Of a DNA stretch of 64,000 nucleotides, positions 10,280 to 22,205 are shown one piece after another. How positions within the stretch are numbered: position 1 is the stretch's first letter; the number at the start of each line of letters is the position of its first letter. The notes beneath the pieces were generated by a model. That model did not search any database and was not told the DNA's origin. It worked only from the letters and a program-made list of their open reading frames with translations. Origin of the DNA: Oegoconia quadripuncta. Its lineage: Eukaryota > Arthropoda > Insecta > Lepidoptera > Autostichidae. The DNA is taken from positions 14,941,315 to 15,005,314 of the forward strand of contig OX438742.1 in assembly GCA_949316235.1 (NCBI GenBank), written 5' to 3'. Position numbers and translations under genes: made by a program.

Positions 10280-10425
10280 ACTTTTGCAGGACGAAAAGTA
10301 TTCGACATCCTTCTCCAGCTCCCAGGCTACCACTCGGCCAAATTTCCAAATTATTGGTTCAGTAGTTTAGGCCTGAAAGCCTTACAAACAGACTGTCGCA
10401 TTTATAAGATTAGTGTGAATATGGA
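10280..10425 (+). repeat. Dispersed-repeat tail fragment
   Basis: 'ccttctccagctcccaggct' through 'ttggttcagtagtttaggcc' to 'cgcatttataagattagt' has the layout of the tails at 39331-39557 and 51795-51970 (a 'ccaaattt..cggttcag' block, then 'cgcatttataatattag'). The 133-codon frame at 10247-10648 runs across it and is not a gene. Confidence 0.5.
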
Positions 10426-10648
10426 TTTACACCAGAAGCTTTTATGTCTATTTTATACCTGTCACTCATTTAGAATTGAACTTGTGGTACTAAAAAGTAC
10501 TTGTATCATGGAGCAACCAGTTCCGTTAAGTTTCAGAGATAAAGAGTTTATCCATCTTTGTCAAGATAAGCTAGACCAAAGTCTGTGTAGTACTTTTCTA
10601 TTGGTAGTTACTAAATCCCAGCCATATAAACAACATACGCGAGCTTAG

Positions 10649-13040
10649 TAATCGAGTAGGAGTTCTCATTTCGTTCCAGAGATAGTATCTCATTTAAAAT
10701 AACCAAAATTGGAAGTTAAAATAAATCGAAGATAACTCGATACTTTAATTTAGTCGTCAGGTTGCCCTGTTTTCAGTTCAACAATAAATTTTGCTTGGAC
10801 GTGGTAAATGAAATCCATTAAATTGATAACATTATTGCTCGAGAATTTATTGGCAATGGAAGCCCATAACTTAGACAAGTTAAAGGAGTGAACTAATTAA
10901 GGACCCTTCATTGAAGAAACAGACGGTACAAGACTATTCTGATAATTGCTATAGATCAACACCAAAAGGGAAATACAAATTTCGTCTTCAAAACATTTGA
11001 AATCGCTGTTGAACAATTTTAATTATGATTTTAATTATCTACTTCACCATAATAAAATACGGTCATTGACATTAATGGTGATTTACAGTTCTGCGGGTAG
11101 GTAACTGTCATCCCTTCTCACAGCCCAAACGTCAAGTTCATTCTGATATGTCCGGTTAACTTACTTTGCTTCTCTCTCTGCTCAGTAATTAATCAGGATG
11201 TGTGTCGGGTATATTGTATCCTCTATTGTTATTACTTGCTTATAATAAGTAGGCCTATAGTAACGATGTTATTCAATCAATAAAAATTCTATGCCACCGA
11301 CGACACGGGCGCTGGAACTGCAAAATACAGATTGCTCAATGATTTTTTTCGAGCGAATAAATCCTTTGAACTAAGTGTTGAAAATGATGGTCAGTTTGTT
11401 TACACAGCATTACGTCAAATATTTGTATAACTATATAACTTTAGTTTAAGTGAGATATTGATTGTGTCTCAAGTAGGTATAAGAACCTTATTATTATTTA
11501 TTGGAACATTATCCGAAGCGTGAACGTGAGCGCGAAGCGTTCAAAGCTTTTAAAACTTTCTCAATATATTCTATGACCCCAGTCATGCACATGCATGCAA
11601 AATTATCACTTTTACTAAGCGAGAGATCTTACACTTTCAAAATTATCAATACCAAGGTACCTACTTACCTACTGGTTGCATTTTGAAATTGGAATGGCAT
11701 TGGCACTGTACCTGCGGTTCTCGCTTGCTATTCTACCAGATAATACTGGGACTTTTAGCGGCTAAGTTACAATAAAACAAATAGTAAGTATGGCTATGCG
11801 ACCAACCACCATCACGGACGGCCGCCGTCGACTCTTGACATTTTGTTTTAGCCTGTGCTCTTGACTCTTATTACGCGACTCGAGAGAGGGTTATGTTTTT
11901 TTCGGTTATCTATTCGAATTCTTTATTGCAAATATACATAACGACTCATTGGTCACATACAAGAAGTTACATGGGTGAAGCTTATCTCTAAAAGACATCT
12001 TTCCAGCTAACTTTACAAGGGGTCATCTATGTATGTTTGTGGGATTCTTTATTCCCTCGTTAGCACCCAAACCCCTGTATGGATTTTAATTTATGAGGTA
12101 ATGTTAGATTCATCATGACAGTCTAATTGTCATAGGATAATTGTTACTATAAACTAAACCATAGCGGCCGCAAGAGGTAATGATCATCAAAATAAAAAAA
12201 AATAGGTGGTTATATTCTGATTCGCTCTTACAATTATTTAAAACTATACATTCTACACCTCTTACCTACATAATACAATAATTATAAAAAATATTTCTTA
12301 AATTAGGTACACAATAAACTTAAACCTTTTTTTAGTTGGTACCTACTGGGAATCTCTTTGGGTCACATCATTCCGTGACATAATACGAAAGCTTTCTCGG
12401 CCAAGGTTGTATTAAACTACACAGAGACGGTTTTTGTGCTCGTCTAATGTTCGATCACGGTCAGACACAATTTCGTTCAACGACCTCTGAAAATATCCGG
12501 TTTCAATTAGTTGGTTTCAAATTCTGAGACTGGTTTAAAGAAATACTAATTCGTTTAATTCCAACTTATTCTAAAGTCGTATAATAACACAAAATATAAA
12601 AGAAAGTGAGAAAGAATAAAACCAATAATGCTATAATTAGTTTTAGTGTCACTGAGTTGTTTCTTCGCAAATAATTCACAGTGAAGATCAAAAGAGTTTC
12701 ACCTGAGGTAACAAATTGCTTTTTAACAAAATGAAAATAAGACCCTGACGGATATTCTTTGTGAAACAATTCGGCCTGATGCGAATTGGAAAACCTCTTT
12801 GAAGTGTTTTATAACAATCTGAAATACTAACCTAAAAAAGTTGTCGTATTTTGATGTCGACTTAACTCTTTGACTATTACAGTGAACTGGTTAATTATTG
12901 TTTCTGATAAAGTTTTCATTGAACATCATGGAGATTGAAGGAATTGTCTTTGTAACTTAGTAGCTTTGCTTTGACTTATGACTTTTAAAATTGGTAGGTA
13001 GACCTATAATCAGCTATAGATACCATTAGGTACTCGGTTA
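10649..13040. other. AT-rich stretch, no feature recognised
   Basis: No frame with coding character, tRNA-like box or clear repeat. Short GC-richer patches at about 11810-11890 and 12395-12480 remain unexplained. Confidence 0.4.
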
Positions 13041-13044
13041 TAAG

Positions 13045-13332
13045 AAAATAATAATAATAATAATAAATATCTTTGCACATACACACAGCAGCATCTAGGT
13101 CCACAGTAAGCATCTAGGCTTGTGTTATGGATACCAGATGGTTGATAAACTACGCAAATACATTTTTTTTTGTAAATAAATACATGTATAAATGAAAAAC
13201 ATCCATAACTCGGGAACACATGTCTGTACTCATTATACAAACTATGCCCCTAGCGGGATTCGAACTATATCAAAAGGTCGCCTTTTGATATAGCAGTAGA
13301 TTTTCTAACTACAACACCAAACCGGTCGTCGA
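13045..13332 (-). mobile_element. tRNA-derived SINE with internal palindrome
   Basis: This is the same family as 1323-1600. It runs from an (AAT)n tail (13045-13068) through 'taagcatctaggcttgtgtt', 'ggataccagatggttgat' and 'aacatccataactcggga' to box B-like 13256-13265 and a head ending near 13331. Just inside box B, CTATATCAAAAGG (13265-13277) and its exact reverse complement (13281-13293) flank TCG. The sister copy has only one of these arms. Confidence 0.85.
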
Positions 13333-14464
13333 AAAAATACTCGAAAGGAATTTGTATGACTTTTCAAAGCATATAAAAATAATTGACTGTTGATTGATTA
13401 AATGTCGTGCTAACATTAATACAGATTTCTCGTGTAACTTTTATTTTGAATAAATAAACAAAATAAAAAATAATTATTAACCGATCAGCGAAACTTGGTA
13501 GAAAATCGTATACTAAGAAAAGTTGCATTTCATTATTTAATTTCAAACATTCGCATCTGTGTATACAAGTATACCTGTTTCTGAAAATAACTTCCATTTA
13601 TTTTGCACTATGAAGTCTTTTTTTATTTCATAAATTTTTACAGGTGCATATAGTCTCTCATTGCGTAATTAACTTGTGACAAACAGATATTTATTATCAC
13701 ATTCAATTTAAGAGCAATCTTCTTCCTTTTCCCATCTCACCATTCATGGATGTCTTTAGTAGTCCACTTTACATAAATAAAAAATATAGTTACATATACT
13801 TTATTCGACACAAATCGATTACGAAGTCAGGGTTTTTTTCTGGACTTCCACGGATTATCACTAACTTGATTAGTTAGCACTCCTGACTCATGAGAACGTG
13901 TATAATTGAGGTTGGCCGAACTTTCTTTTCGTAAATGAGCTACCTACCACAGTTTGTTAACTATGTTATGGTTAGTTTGTTACCTGCTATTTAGTTTGAG
14001 GAGTTTAGCAATTTGAAACTGTGCAACTGAATTACTAATTTTGTTCGTACTGTGACCATTTTATGATTCAAGTACAACTTAACATTTGATCACACGGTGT
14101 AGATTCCAGCAAAGACTCATTGAAGGATGAGACATTTGAATATTCTGAATATTGACTCAGAGCATCTACTTCAGAAACTATAATATATCTACTCTTGGCT
14201 CTCAATTAAAATGCATTCCTTAAAATACAAATTTACACAAATCTACTATTGGACTTGAGGTAATCTAAAACCCTAAAATGTCTGCTTTCGGATTAAATTA
14301 TGTGTCCAACTCAATACACAAAACGAACATACAATTTTTGTATTCGCGGATCGTAATAATAGAGCTTTATAAAAATTTTCTCCGTGTCAGTGAATAGATA
14401 GCGAACTGAAAAAGTCTCAATATTTTATTTGTATGTCTATTAAAAAAAGTTGAATTTATCATAT
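13333..14464. other. AT-rich stretch, no feature recognised
   Basis: Nothing identifiable; the open frames are short and low-complexity. Confidence 0.4.
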
Positions 14465-14745
14465 TATCATAAGATGACTTCCACTGTTAACTCCAGCGCC
14501 GCTAGGAAGCCGCTTACATCCATGTATTTCCTACGACCTTCATCAGATAAACTTATGGGCGGACGTTCCACGCTGCGGTTGTCGGTGAGTGTCCAATCTA
14601 GAACTTATTATGCCACAATTGCCATCAGTTGTATGTACTATGGGCTATGTACCTACTGTATGTGCTGACTGATACTTCAATTTGCTAATCCGCTGGTCTA
14701 TGACGGTGACTTCGTTAATTTTTCGTTAATAATTCAGGTGAAGGC
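14465..14745 (-). pseudogene. LINE ORF2 C-terminal remnant
   Basis: On the minus strand the sequence reads VTVIDQRISKLKYQ, then TTDGNCG and, after frame changes, TLTDNRSVERPPISLSDEG. These follow the LINE tail order 'TKVTDIAQRISKLKWQWAGH', 'DGRCGRKVLEW', 'GKRSVGRPPTRWTDD'. Several stops and frameshifts separate the blocks, so it is long dead. The 72-codon plus-strand frame over it is a shadow. Confidence 0.75.
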
Positions 14746-15924
14746 AAAAATATAGCGCTACAATTTCACTTAGGCAGTATCGCTTGGAATGTAGAGAAGA
14801 GAATCTCAGATGGACTTATTTACCTCTATAAGATTATTCCATAATTATGTTTTAATTTATTAAATATAAAATAATAAAGATATGGAGACCTACACTCAGC
14901 TGTGTGTGCTTGAACAATGGTGTTGGAGAAGATTTTTCAGCAACATATTACTTAAAAAATCGTTATATACAAAATATTTTATTTATTACTTTTCTTTAAT
15001 CACCTTGATTTATACTATTCTATGGTTCGACCAATATGTTCGTACATCATGATGTCTATGTCTGAAGAAGTAGATCAACTGGTCGATGAGAGTCAGAGTA
15101 GTTTGGCCGTATTCTCTCTTCTTGTTTAGGAGGCGAATCCGTTGTATGGGGAGTGGACGACGAGAAAGTAGATTACGAGTGATTCTCACACCCATCCTGG
15201 TTTAAATGTCACGAATTTTCCATTAAAGAGCTATTAATTACACTGATTATTCTCTGATCGCTATTTTGGTGCACTTTATGCCACATATTGGGACAGCTGT
15301 CTAATATACTCCTACAGATTTATTCAGCCGATGTGGTGAATAAAGTTCAAATCAATATTAACCTAGACAAATCACATGTTAATATTGGACGGGCAGTTTG
15401 AAGTTTTATTTTAGACTCGACCTACATGGACTTCTCTATACTTAGATACCTTTCGGATTCCCGACAACTGCGAGTAGGTAAATAAATTCACGTTATTTGG
15501 CATCTATTCTTAGTGTTATGTATTTTCTTAATTTAATATCGATTTCTATCCTAAATTGTACGACATTATCTAGTCTAGTTTTATATAATTGTAAAGTTGT
15601 TCGTAGGAGGTAATCCTTGGAACTACTGATCAGTTTCGGAAAATTCTTTCACAAATAGAAAGTTACACTATTCTAGAGTGACATGTGCTGCGTTAATATG
15701 TGTAAGAAGTATGTTTGTGTGGTGATTATCTATTTATATTTTTGTCTATAACCACGTGGATATAGTCGCTGACGGGAAGCTATTGGTTATATTTTGAGAC
15801 TCGTCGTTCACATTTAACTTTTATATCTTTACAGCTGAATGTGTCGGTCTTCCTCGTCGTTAAGTTTCTCAAAAATTAGAATATTTCTATTTAGTAGTCC
15901 AGCTACCGATTCAAGAGTCAAATA
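14746..15924. other. AT-rich stretch, no feature recognised
   Basis: No supported feature. The minus-strand frame 15010-15195 has no recognisable motif. Confidence 0.4.
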
Positions 15925-16048
15925 ATTAATAATAAATAAATATATTTGCATATACACACAGTGCTTTCTAGTTTCACACTAAGCAACTAGGCTTGTTTTA
16001 CGGATACCAGATGATTGATAAACTACACAAATACATATATTTAAAAAA
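15925..16048 (-). mobile_element. SINE 3' half, head missing
   Basis: The order 'taataataaataaatat', 'gcatatacacacagtgct', 'aagcaactaggcttgttt', 'ggataccagatgattgat' parallels 13045-13150. The tRNA-like head is absent, as expected of a 5'-truncated retroposed copy. Confidence 0.75.
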
Positions 16049-16419
16049 AAGTAAAACATAAAACTTTATGATATTGTTAACGATTCCCTACATCATAAGT
16101 TCATGACATAATATACGTGTATAACATATTTGATAGGTTATAAAACACTTATCTCATGCATAATAATGTAGTTACGGAAAAATCGAATCCCTTTGTGTGG
16201 AAGACAAGGCAGAGTAATAAAATAGGTATGAACCCATATTCTGTATACCAGCTAAGACAAACCAAGGTAAAGTGTAGACGTAAGATCGTCGCGTTGAACA
16301 AAGGAATCCTTGATTGTAATCGTCGCTGAGAACTACAAATGACATGAAATAGTATTTACATTACTAAACTATTTAGATCGCTTTGAGCTTTCGCATCTAG
16401 ACATTTGGGAAATTACCAA

Positions 16420-16773
16420 CTAATATTTGTAATCAAACCGATGTGAGGTAATTTTGCTTATCCTGTCATGGGTTTCTGTCTCCCACAAATTATTAACTTC
16501 TTTCTTGTAAGTATAACAATGAAGTCTACGTATTTGTAGTACTTTTGTGGGAGGAAATAAATACAATTTTTTATTATTACCGTATTTGGAACTGGCATTC
16601 GAAGTTGAATGCACCCAACTTCCTATGGTTGATTGAGTTTGAGGCTGTAAGTGCTTAGTCATCAAAAGCGGGTTGCTCATATGTTTTACGAAGGCTCCGA
16701 CGAACGGCAGCCTCTTCCCGAGATTCCATGGGCCGCCCCCGCTTACCTCGCCAAACCGGTTACGCGGTTGCAC
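16420..16773 (-). other. Unrecognised 117-codon open frame
   Basis: The first 60 or so codons (from 16773 downwards) are GC-rich and fairly coding-like, starting MQPRNRFGEVSGGGPW. The remainder becomes AT-rich and low-complexity. 'GGCGAG|GTAAGC' near 16740-16750 would make a good minus-strand splice donor, so the GC-rich start could be the edge of an antisense exon or a repeat. I recognise no domain. It is probably not a complete gene. Confidence 0.15.
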
Positions 16774-16902
16774 GTGTGCGTTCTATTATAATGCTATATG
16801 CGTAAACCTATAAATTTAACGTTATGTTCAGAAGTTTACTGCACTATGGATAGTTTGCTTAGTCTAATAGCCTGGAGTAATACAGTTTTTGTCTTGCTTA
16901 TA

Positions 16903-17805
16903 CAGGGTAAAATTTAATTCGTGTAATTCCTGTTTATTAATAGACTCCCACTCCTGATTACGAACAACTTTCCACTTAGGAACCATATTGTCGGACTTCC
17001 ATATTCAACGTGGTTTCAGAATGATTTACTATGTATGGGTAATCGAAATTTTTTTGATCGATATTTTCGAATTGTCGATTTTTTTTTGATTTGACAATTC
17101 TTGGCTTGTGATTCCACTCCTGATTAAGAACAACTATCCACTAGGAACCATATTGTCGGACTTCCATACTAAACGTGGTTTCAGAATGATTTACTATGTA
17201 TGGGTAATCGAAATTTTTTGATCGACATTTTCGAATTGTGGATTTTTTTTTGATTTGTCAATTTTCGGCTGGTGACTCTACTCCTGATTAAGAACAACTA
17301 TCCACTAGGATTGTATTGTCGGACTTCCATACTAAAAGTGGTTTCAGAATGATTTACTATGTATGGGTCATCGACATTTTTTGGATCGACATTTTCGAAT
17401 TGTCGAATTTTTTTTGATTTGACACATTTCGTCTGGTGACTCCACTCCTGATTAAGAACAACTATCCACTAGGAACCATAGCCGAAGTCGGCCGACAATT
17501 GTTGAAATTCCATACTAACGCTGCCCGCCCACGACAGACCTTTTGTAGAACCGATAGTCGGGCCGATTTTTTCGTTAATACTTTTATCACCGATATTGTG
17601 ATCAGTACGTCCCATATTTCCCCTACAAAAATCGGTCACCGATTGTCGTGGGTGGGTAGCCTTAAGGTGGTTTGAAATTGATTTACTTTGTACGACTAAG
17701 CGAATATTTTCATCGAATTCGGTTATGGTTCTGTGGGGAAAGTTATTCGTAATCAGGAGTGGAGTCACCATTAAACAGGAACTATACGAATTAAATTTCA
17801 TCCTG
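16903..17805. mobile_element. 903-bp inverted-repeat element with tandem core
   Basis: The terminal inverted repeats are about 70 bp: the left end starts CAGGGTAAAATTTAATTCGT (16903) and the right end, reverse-complemented, CAGGATGAAATTTAATTCGT (17805). Both continue into 'ACTCCTGATTACGAA.AACT'. Inside, a unit of about 165 bp that begins 'ctcctgatta' recurs at 16951, 17117, 17281 and 17445. The first three units share 'aacgtggtttcagaatga', and the fourth diverges into a GC-richer segment. There is no transposase, and no target duplication is clear. The two open frames near 17436-17801 are shadows. Confidence 0.8.
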
Positions 17806-17867
17806 AAAGGTAGGTATACTGTTTATATATTTTTTTTTTGGAAATCTAACTAATATTATACATATTA

Positions 17868-18083
17868 TATATAAATGCGACATTTTGGATGTTTGTTTGT
17901 TGCTCAATAGCTGCGAAACGTGTGAACGGATTTGGGTGAAATTTTCGTTTATAAGTAGAACATACTTTGAATTAAAATATAGGACATTTTGTACCCCGAT
18001 AAAGTGAGTAGTTCTCGCGGGATAAAGAAATTAAACTTATCCGCGATAAAGTTATTAGCAGGGGTAGCCGTGGGTGAAACAAA
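17868..18083 (-). repeat. Dispersed repeat (TTATAATATTAG-tailed family)
   Basis: Reverse strand of the family best seen at 39331-39557: 'tataaatgcgacattttgga', 'ctcaatagctgcgaaacg', 'gttctcgcgggataaa', 'ggggtagccgtgggtg'. The family is spread through the window in both orientations and has a retroposon-like fixed 3' tail. Confidence 0.7.
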
Positions 18084-18134
18084 TTTATATTTGTTTTCGG
18101 TAAGTAATATCTTGCGCGGTCATTCCTTGGTCTA

Positions 18135-18350
18135 GTGTTATTTTATTACGAGTGTTTCCGTGCTGAGAAGGAGCATTAAACAGTAGGTCTGGTTGTTTTC
18201 AATTGAAGGTAATCTACACAGACCAGTGTGTTTATTGGTTTGTGACAGTCTATAAGCCCAGTCAGTGGCCTACGGAAACGGCTTGATGGTACTCTGTCAG
18301 TGTAGTAGTAGTGGTCGATTATTGCACCGACTCTAATGAAAGGTGCATAA
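18135..18350 (+). mobile_element. Degenerate 5S-SINE relative
   Basis: 'ttttattacgagtgtttccg' then 'tggttgttttcaattgaa' matches the body of the 7111-7425 copy, but the 5S-like head is lost. The later part diverges. Confidence 0.55.
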
Positions 18351-18888
18351 AGCTGTTGTGGTAGCGATAAACTGATCGCTTGAGATAATTTATTTTAACG
18401 CATTTTAAATCTTCTTTTAATTTATAAACTGAATAAAGCCGCACAACGCGAAATTATGTTTTCTCAGAATCGTACATCGTACAATTGAAATATACACTAA
18501 ATATCGGCGTTTATAATGGCTTATCTATTCTATCTTCGTCCACACCATCATCATATTCAGTATTGTCATAAAAAATATCTATCAAATCAAAAATATCAAC
18601 ATAGCATTGACTGTTTCTACGTAAGGGGGGTCACACAATATTACCCAAAAGTATCAAAGGCGAGGTTGCTCATGCATATACTTATAGTCTTGTGTTAGTT
18701 AACGCCCTATCGACCATCTACCCTTGTTTCAACCCCAAAACTGTATGGCGTTCACAGTGGCTGCACAATCGTGCGCTTTGAGCTACCCATTCAAACGTAA
18801 ACGGCACCAATCGGGGGCGTCAGCCTAAATGTACAACATTAGAGTCAACAGAAATATATTATACTCAATAAATAGCACATCCAATTAG
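18351..18888. other. Unassigned stretch
   Basis: No repeat or gene that I can identify; the 60-codon frame at 18516-18698 has no motif. Confidence 0.4.
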
Positions 18889-19060
18889 TGTAGCGGGTAT
18901 TGACCCTACCTTCGTAACCAACGGTTCCGAGTTCGAATCCCGTTAGGGGTAAAAGTTAGTGCGTTGGATTAATACATACATAAACTCACTACCGTTATCC
19001 CAAATGAGGTGGTCAGACATATCCCAATAATTAGCGTTTGGGTGTTCCAAACATTAAAAG
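18889..19060 (+). mobile_element. tRNA-like SINE of a separate family
   Basis: 'attagtgtagcgggtatt' (box A-like) and GAGTTCGAATCCC (box B-like, about 18930-18942) are followed by 'gttagtgcgttggattaat' and 'gaggtggtcagacatatcc'. The body differs from the other SINEs in the window. The ends are not well defined. Confidence 0.6.
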
Positions 19061-19171
19061 ATTAATGACTGAAACAACATCTACGGTTCACCTTATTAAA
19101 TATACAGAAATGCACGTTTCAACAGAGAAGCCCATCACTGTTGAAACGTACAAATCTATCGATGTTTTGGT

Positions 19172-19290
19172 GTAATGTTCCTTAGTCGCCTTTTACGATA
19201 CCCACTGGTGAGACGGGTTGGTTCTATTCTATTTGAGTGCCGAAACCACACAGCACTATGGCTTGGATGAACGGAATAAATAGGTTTTGA
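19172..19290 (-). repeat. Dispersed repeat with 'gtcgccttttacga' core
   Basis: 'cttagtcgccttttacgata' then 'gccgaaaccacacagcac' matches pieces at 57505-57610 (plus), 55560-55610, 62353-62385 and 37318-37350. This recurring pair of blocks is a family common in lepidopteran noncoding DNA. Confidence 0.6.
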
Positions 19291-20454
19291 AGCGACTCGG
19301 TTTTCGTGCCGTACAAAATTGAAATGCACCAAAATTGCACCATAAGTCAATACTTACTTAAAGTGAACAACTAAAAAAGTAGTAAACCAATCTAACGAGA
19401 CTATACTCGATTGAAAGGTTCCATTATTTTGCCCATCAAGAAATCGGCTTCATGGTGCCATAAATTGCATTGTCATTAGTATCACGTACACTTGTAGTGA
19501 AACGACCAATATTAGAAATGAGGGAAAATCCACTATCTGGGATTGGTTACTTAACATGCCTATACCTACATGTTAAAGATCTTTCATAAATTAGAAGAAT
19601 TTGATTTTTGAGACAGTGTGCCATTTTTGTTTGAAATATTACTATAATAGGGCTTTGAATTTTCTTGCCGACATGGCCTTAACAGAACGAATAGACGGAT
19701 TGCAAAATGATCCTTCAAGAATTTGCGTTTTATATTTTTCAGGAGATATTTATGGAACCCTAAAATACTATCCTATCCGTGGTTGAGGCGAAGAATATGC
19801 GCCTAACGAATTGCTGTGACTTAATAGTATTAGTCGCGTATCCAACCAACCCAATAAAGTTAAAATTTAGTTGACTTTATTTTCAATATTTTAAAGTTAA
19901 TATTACCTAAACAATGTATATCTATTTGTACACTAATTAAATATTTAAAAACCAAAAATCCCGACGGTTTATTTTGTATTTTGCCGGTGATATGTTGAAT
20001 TTTTTACTATAAATTCTATCTCTGTACTCTGAAAATCGACATCTAGTACTTTGAAATCTGTCAAGTCGTTTAGGTAATTGGAGGGAACATACATTACATA
20101 CCATTACTCGATACACAATTACCCTGTGGCAGATCCTGTATTTGTGAAAGTCATCATTCTAATAACTAAATTATATTATGTATCAACAATACAGTTCCAG
20201 CAATAATTTGACTTGAACAAATCACTAATTTGTAAAAGATATTCAATCACGTGTAGAAATATATTTAAAGGAACCCTGTGAGTCGTTCAGTGAATAAAAT
20301 CGAAATTGTTTCGAACAGACGAAGTAACAACTACAGCAATAAAGCCCGGGTGGGATTCGATAAAACTTCACCAGATATCTGCGGGATTTGTGTCGTGACC
20401 GACCCAAGAAGGGATGCTCCTATCTTAACTTCATTAAGGTGAGATATTCAACTG
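19291..20454. other. AT-rich stretch, no feature recognised
   Basis: No supported feature. Confidence 0.4.
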
Positions 20455-20640
20455 TAGACAACGGGGCTACGTCCAGCAGTGGACTGTACTGTCCATAAAG
20501 ATTTCCATGTTATAGTAGTAGAAAAGAAGTGGCTGGAGGAGGAAACAGAAGGATGACGGAACGTCTAGGTCTAACAGTGGATAGGCTGAAGATGATAAGT
20601 AGAATTATTGATGATGACAAATTTGCTTGTGCCGCATTTA
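20455..20640 (+). pseudogene. LINE 3'-terminal scrap
   Basis: At 20461-20490 the codons read GYVQQWTV, matching the invariant end of lepidopteran LINE ORF2 ('YVQQWTS.G'). A piece 20570-20620, 'gtggataggctgaagatgat', then 'attgatgatgac', resembles the GAT-rich 3' tail. Confidence 0.55.
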
Positions 20641-21656
20641 TTTAGATACCTATTGTGTGTCCAGACTTCGGTTAATGTCTCGGAATAGGCTTTAGTGCAG
20701 CTACATAAAAAATGTATTACATGCATGTATTCTTGATCCTAACACTAGCTAATCAACCCGCTCTGAGCAGCACAGGTTTATGTAAAAGCGGAAATGCTTG
20801 TCATATACTTTAAGACTCCCATAGGCATTCAATTGAATGCGGCTAATGTACGACATGTACATCAACATCTGCAAATTTTGTACGATTGAAATAAATCGTT
20901 TGTAAGTTTGGTGATGTGATTACAATAATTATTTTGGAGTAGGTTTTAAACTTGTTAAAATAATATTTAAGAGAAAGCTTGAATATTCCATTTACCTCAC
21001 TAAAATGACCTTTAAAATCTAAATTTTATTTTTAACCCTGTCTATGGATTAGTTCGACTTTTAAATTTAATTGTTAAACTTTTTAAACAATAACTTACTA
21101 ATATTGCCATTTTGAATCTGTAACACATGTTTAGTATCGGGTTTTAAGATTTCCATGCAATTCGTGTGTTCGTGTTTATGAAGTAGATCGTAATAGGATC
21201 TCTCTCTTGCTTAATCAATCAATCAATCAAATAATTTATTCGTGATACACAGGTAAAATACAATAGAGCGTCAGAAGTGGCAGAGCTCTGTGATCCGCAC
21301 ATTGGCATACAAAACGGTTTTTCTACATTAAAAATGGAAAAGTTGTTTTAAAATCCAATTATGTCTCATAGCATTCATTTCTCGTGTCCAGCCCCTTTAT
21401 AGGTAGTAATGTAATTCCGAAGTGTAGCTAAGAAGAGAATAACCCGAAAAAGCGGCGGGCAGTCTCGGGTCCGACCGAAGACAGTGTCTATTTATTTTCG
21501 ACCACGGCGACTGATATAATTCACTTACTCTGCAAATAGTATCCGTTTCCATTTCCTTTAATGCTCTGAAGTTGTCAGCAGACGTACTATGTGTAATATA
21601 AGAAATACATTTTACTGTATCCGTATACGTAATTTGCAAAAATAAAATGATTGTAT
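20641..21656. other. Unassigned; (ATCA)n at about 21214-21230
   Basis: 'atcaatcaatcaatcaaat' followed by 'aatttattcgtgatacaca' looks like the minus-strand 3' tail of a LINE, similar to 28665-28750. The minus frame 21397-21705 is unrecognised. Confidence 0.4.
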
Positions 21657-22205
21657 TAAAATCAAAATCAAAAAATGCTTTATTTTGTAGGTACACAGGG
21701 TACACTTAAAATAGTCAGATTTTACATTTTTAAAGCTATTGCTTGTCCAAAAGGCAATTTTCCCCTGAAAAGAACAAGCAAGAAACTCGAGAGGTCGCTC
21801 TTTTAAAAAAATTTTTATCTTTAATCTTTAATATCTTTATTGTACACAAAATTGTTACAGAAATACGAAATTATTATTTTATATTATAATATTTCATTAT
21901 TAATTGTGAAATAGCCTGGTTATGCGAACGGGCTGGTTATGTCCATGATTGTTTATCATGTAAATAATCTGATATTTTATAATATGCTTTCTTAATAAGT
22001 TTCTGTTTTATAGTATCTTTAAATTTATTGAAAGGAAGATTTTGTATATCAACAGGAACTTTATTGAAAAAGCGTATACATAACCCTTTGAATGAATTAC
22101 TGACTTTGTAGAGGCGACTTATGTGACCTGCAAGTTTATCTTTATTTCTTGTATTGACATCATGTTTATCACTATTTTTCCTAAATGATACTATTTTTTT
22201 TTTTG
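21657..22205 (-). pseudogene. LINE 3' part: intact reverse-transcriptase C-terminus
   Basis: On the minus strand, about 22185 down to 21945 is an open stretch reading VNTRNKDKLAGHISRLYKVS, FKGLCIRFFNKVPVDI, then NLPFNKFKDTIKQKLIKKAY and YKISDYLHDKQSW before a stop. This has the pattern of LINE reverse-transcriptase C-termini ('F.NKLP...LP.N.FK..VK..L..KAYY.I.D'). The 3' flank holds (ATCTTTA)n at 21816-21840 and (TCAAAA)n at 21657-21672. It is 5'-truncated at a T-rich run near 22200. A related 3' portion is at 55683-56340. Confidence 0.85.

Noticed and set aside
10247..10648. 133-codon frame as a gene
   Set aside because: Its middle is the tail of a dispersed repeat ('ggttcagtagtttaggcc', 'cgcatttataagattagt'). 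There is no coding character or family match.
17436..17801. Overlapping 79- and 110-codon frames as genes
   Set aside because: They lie inside the terminal and core repeats of a non-coding inverted-repeat element.
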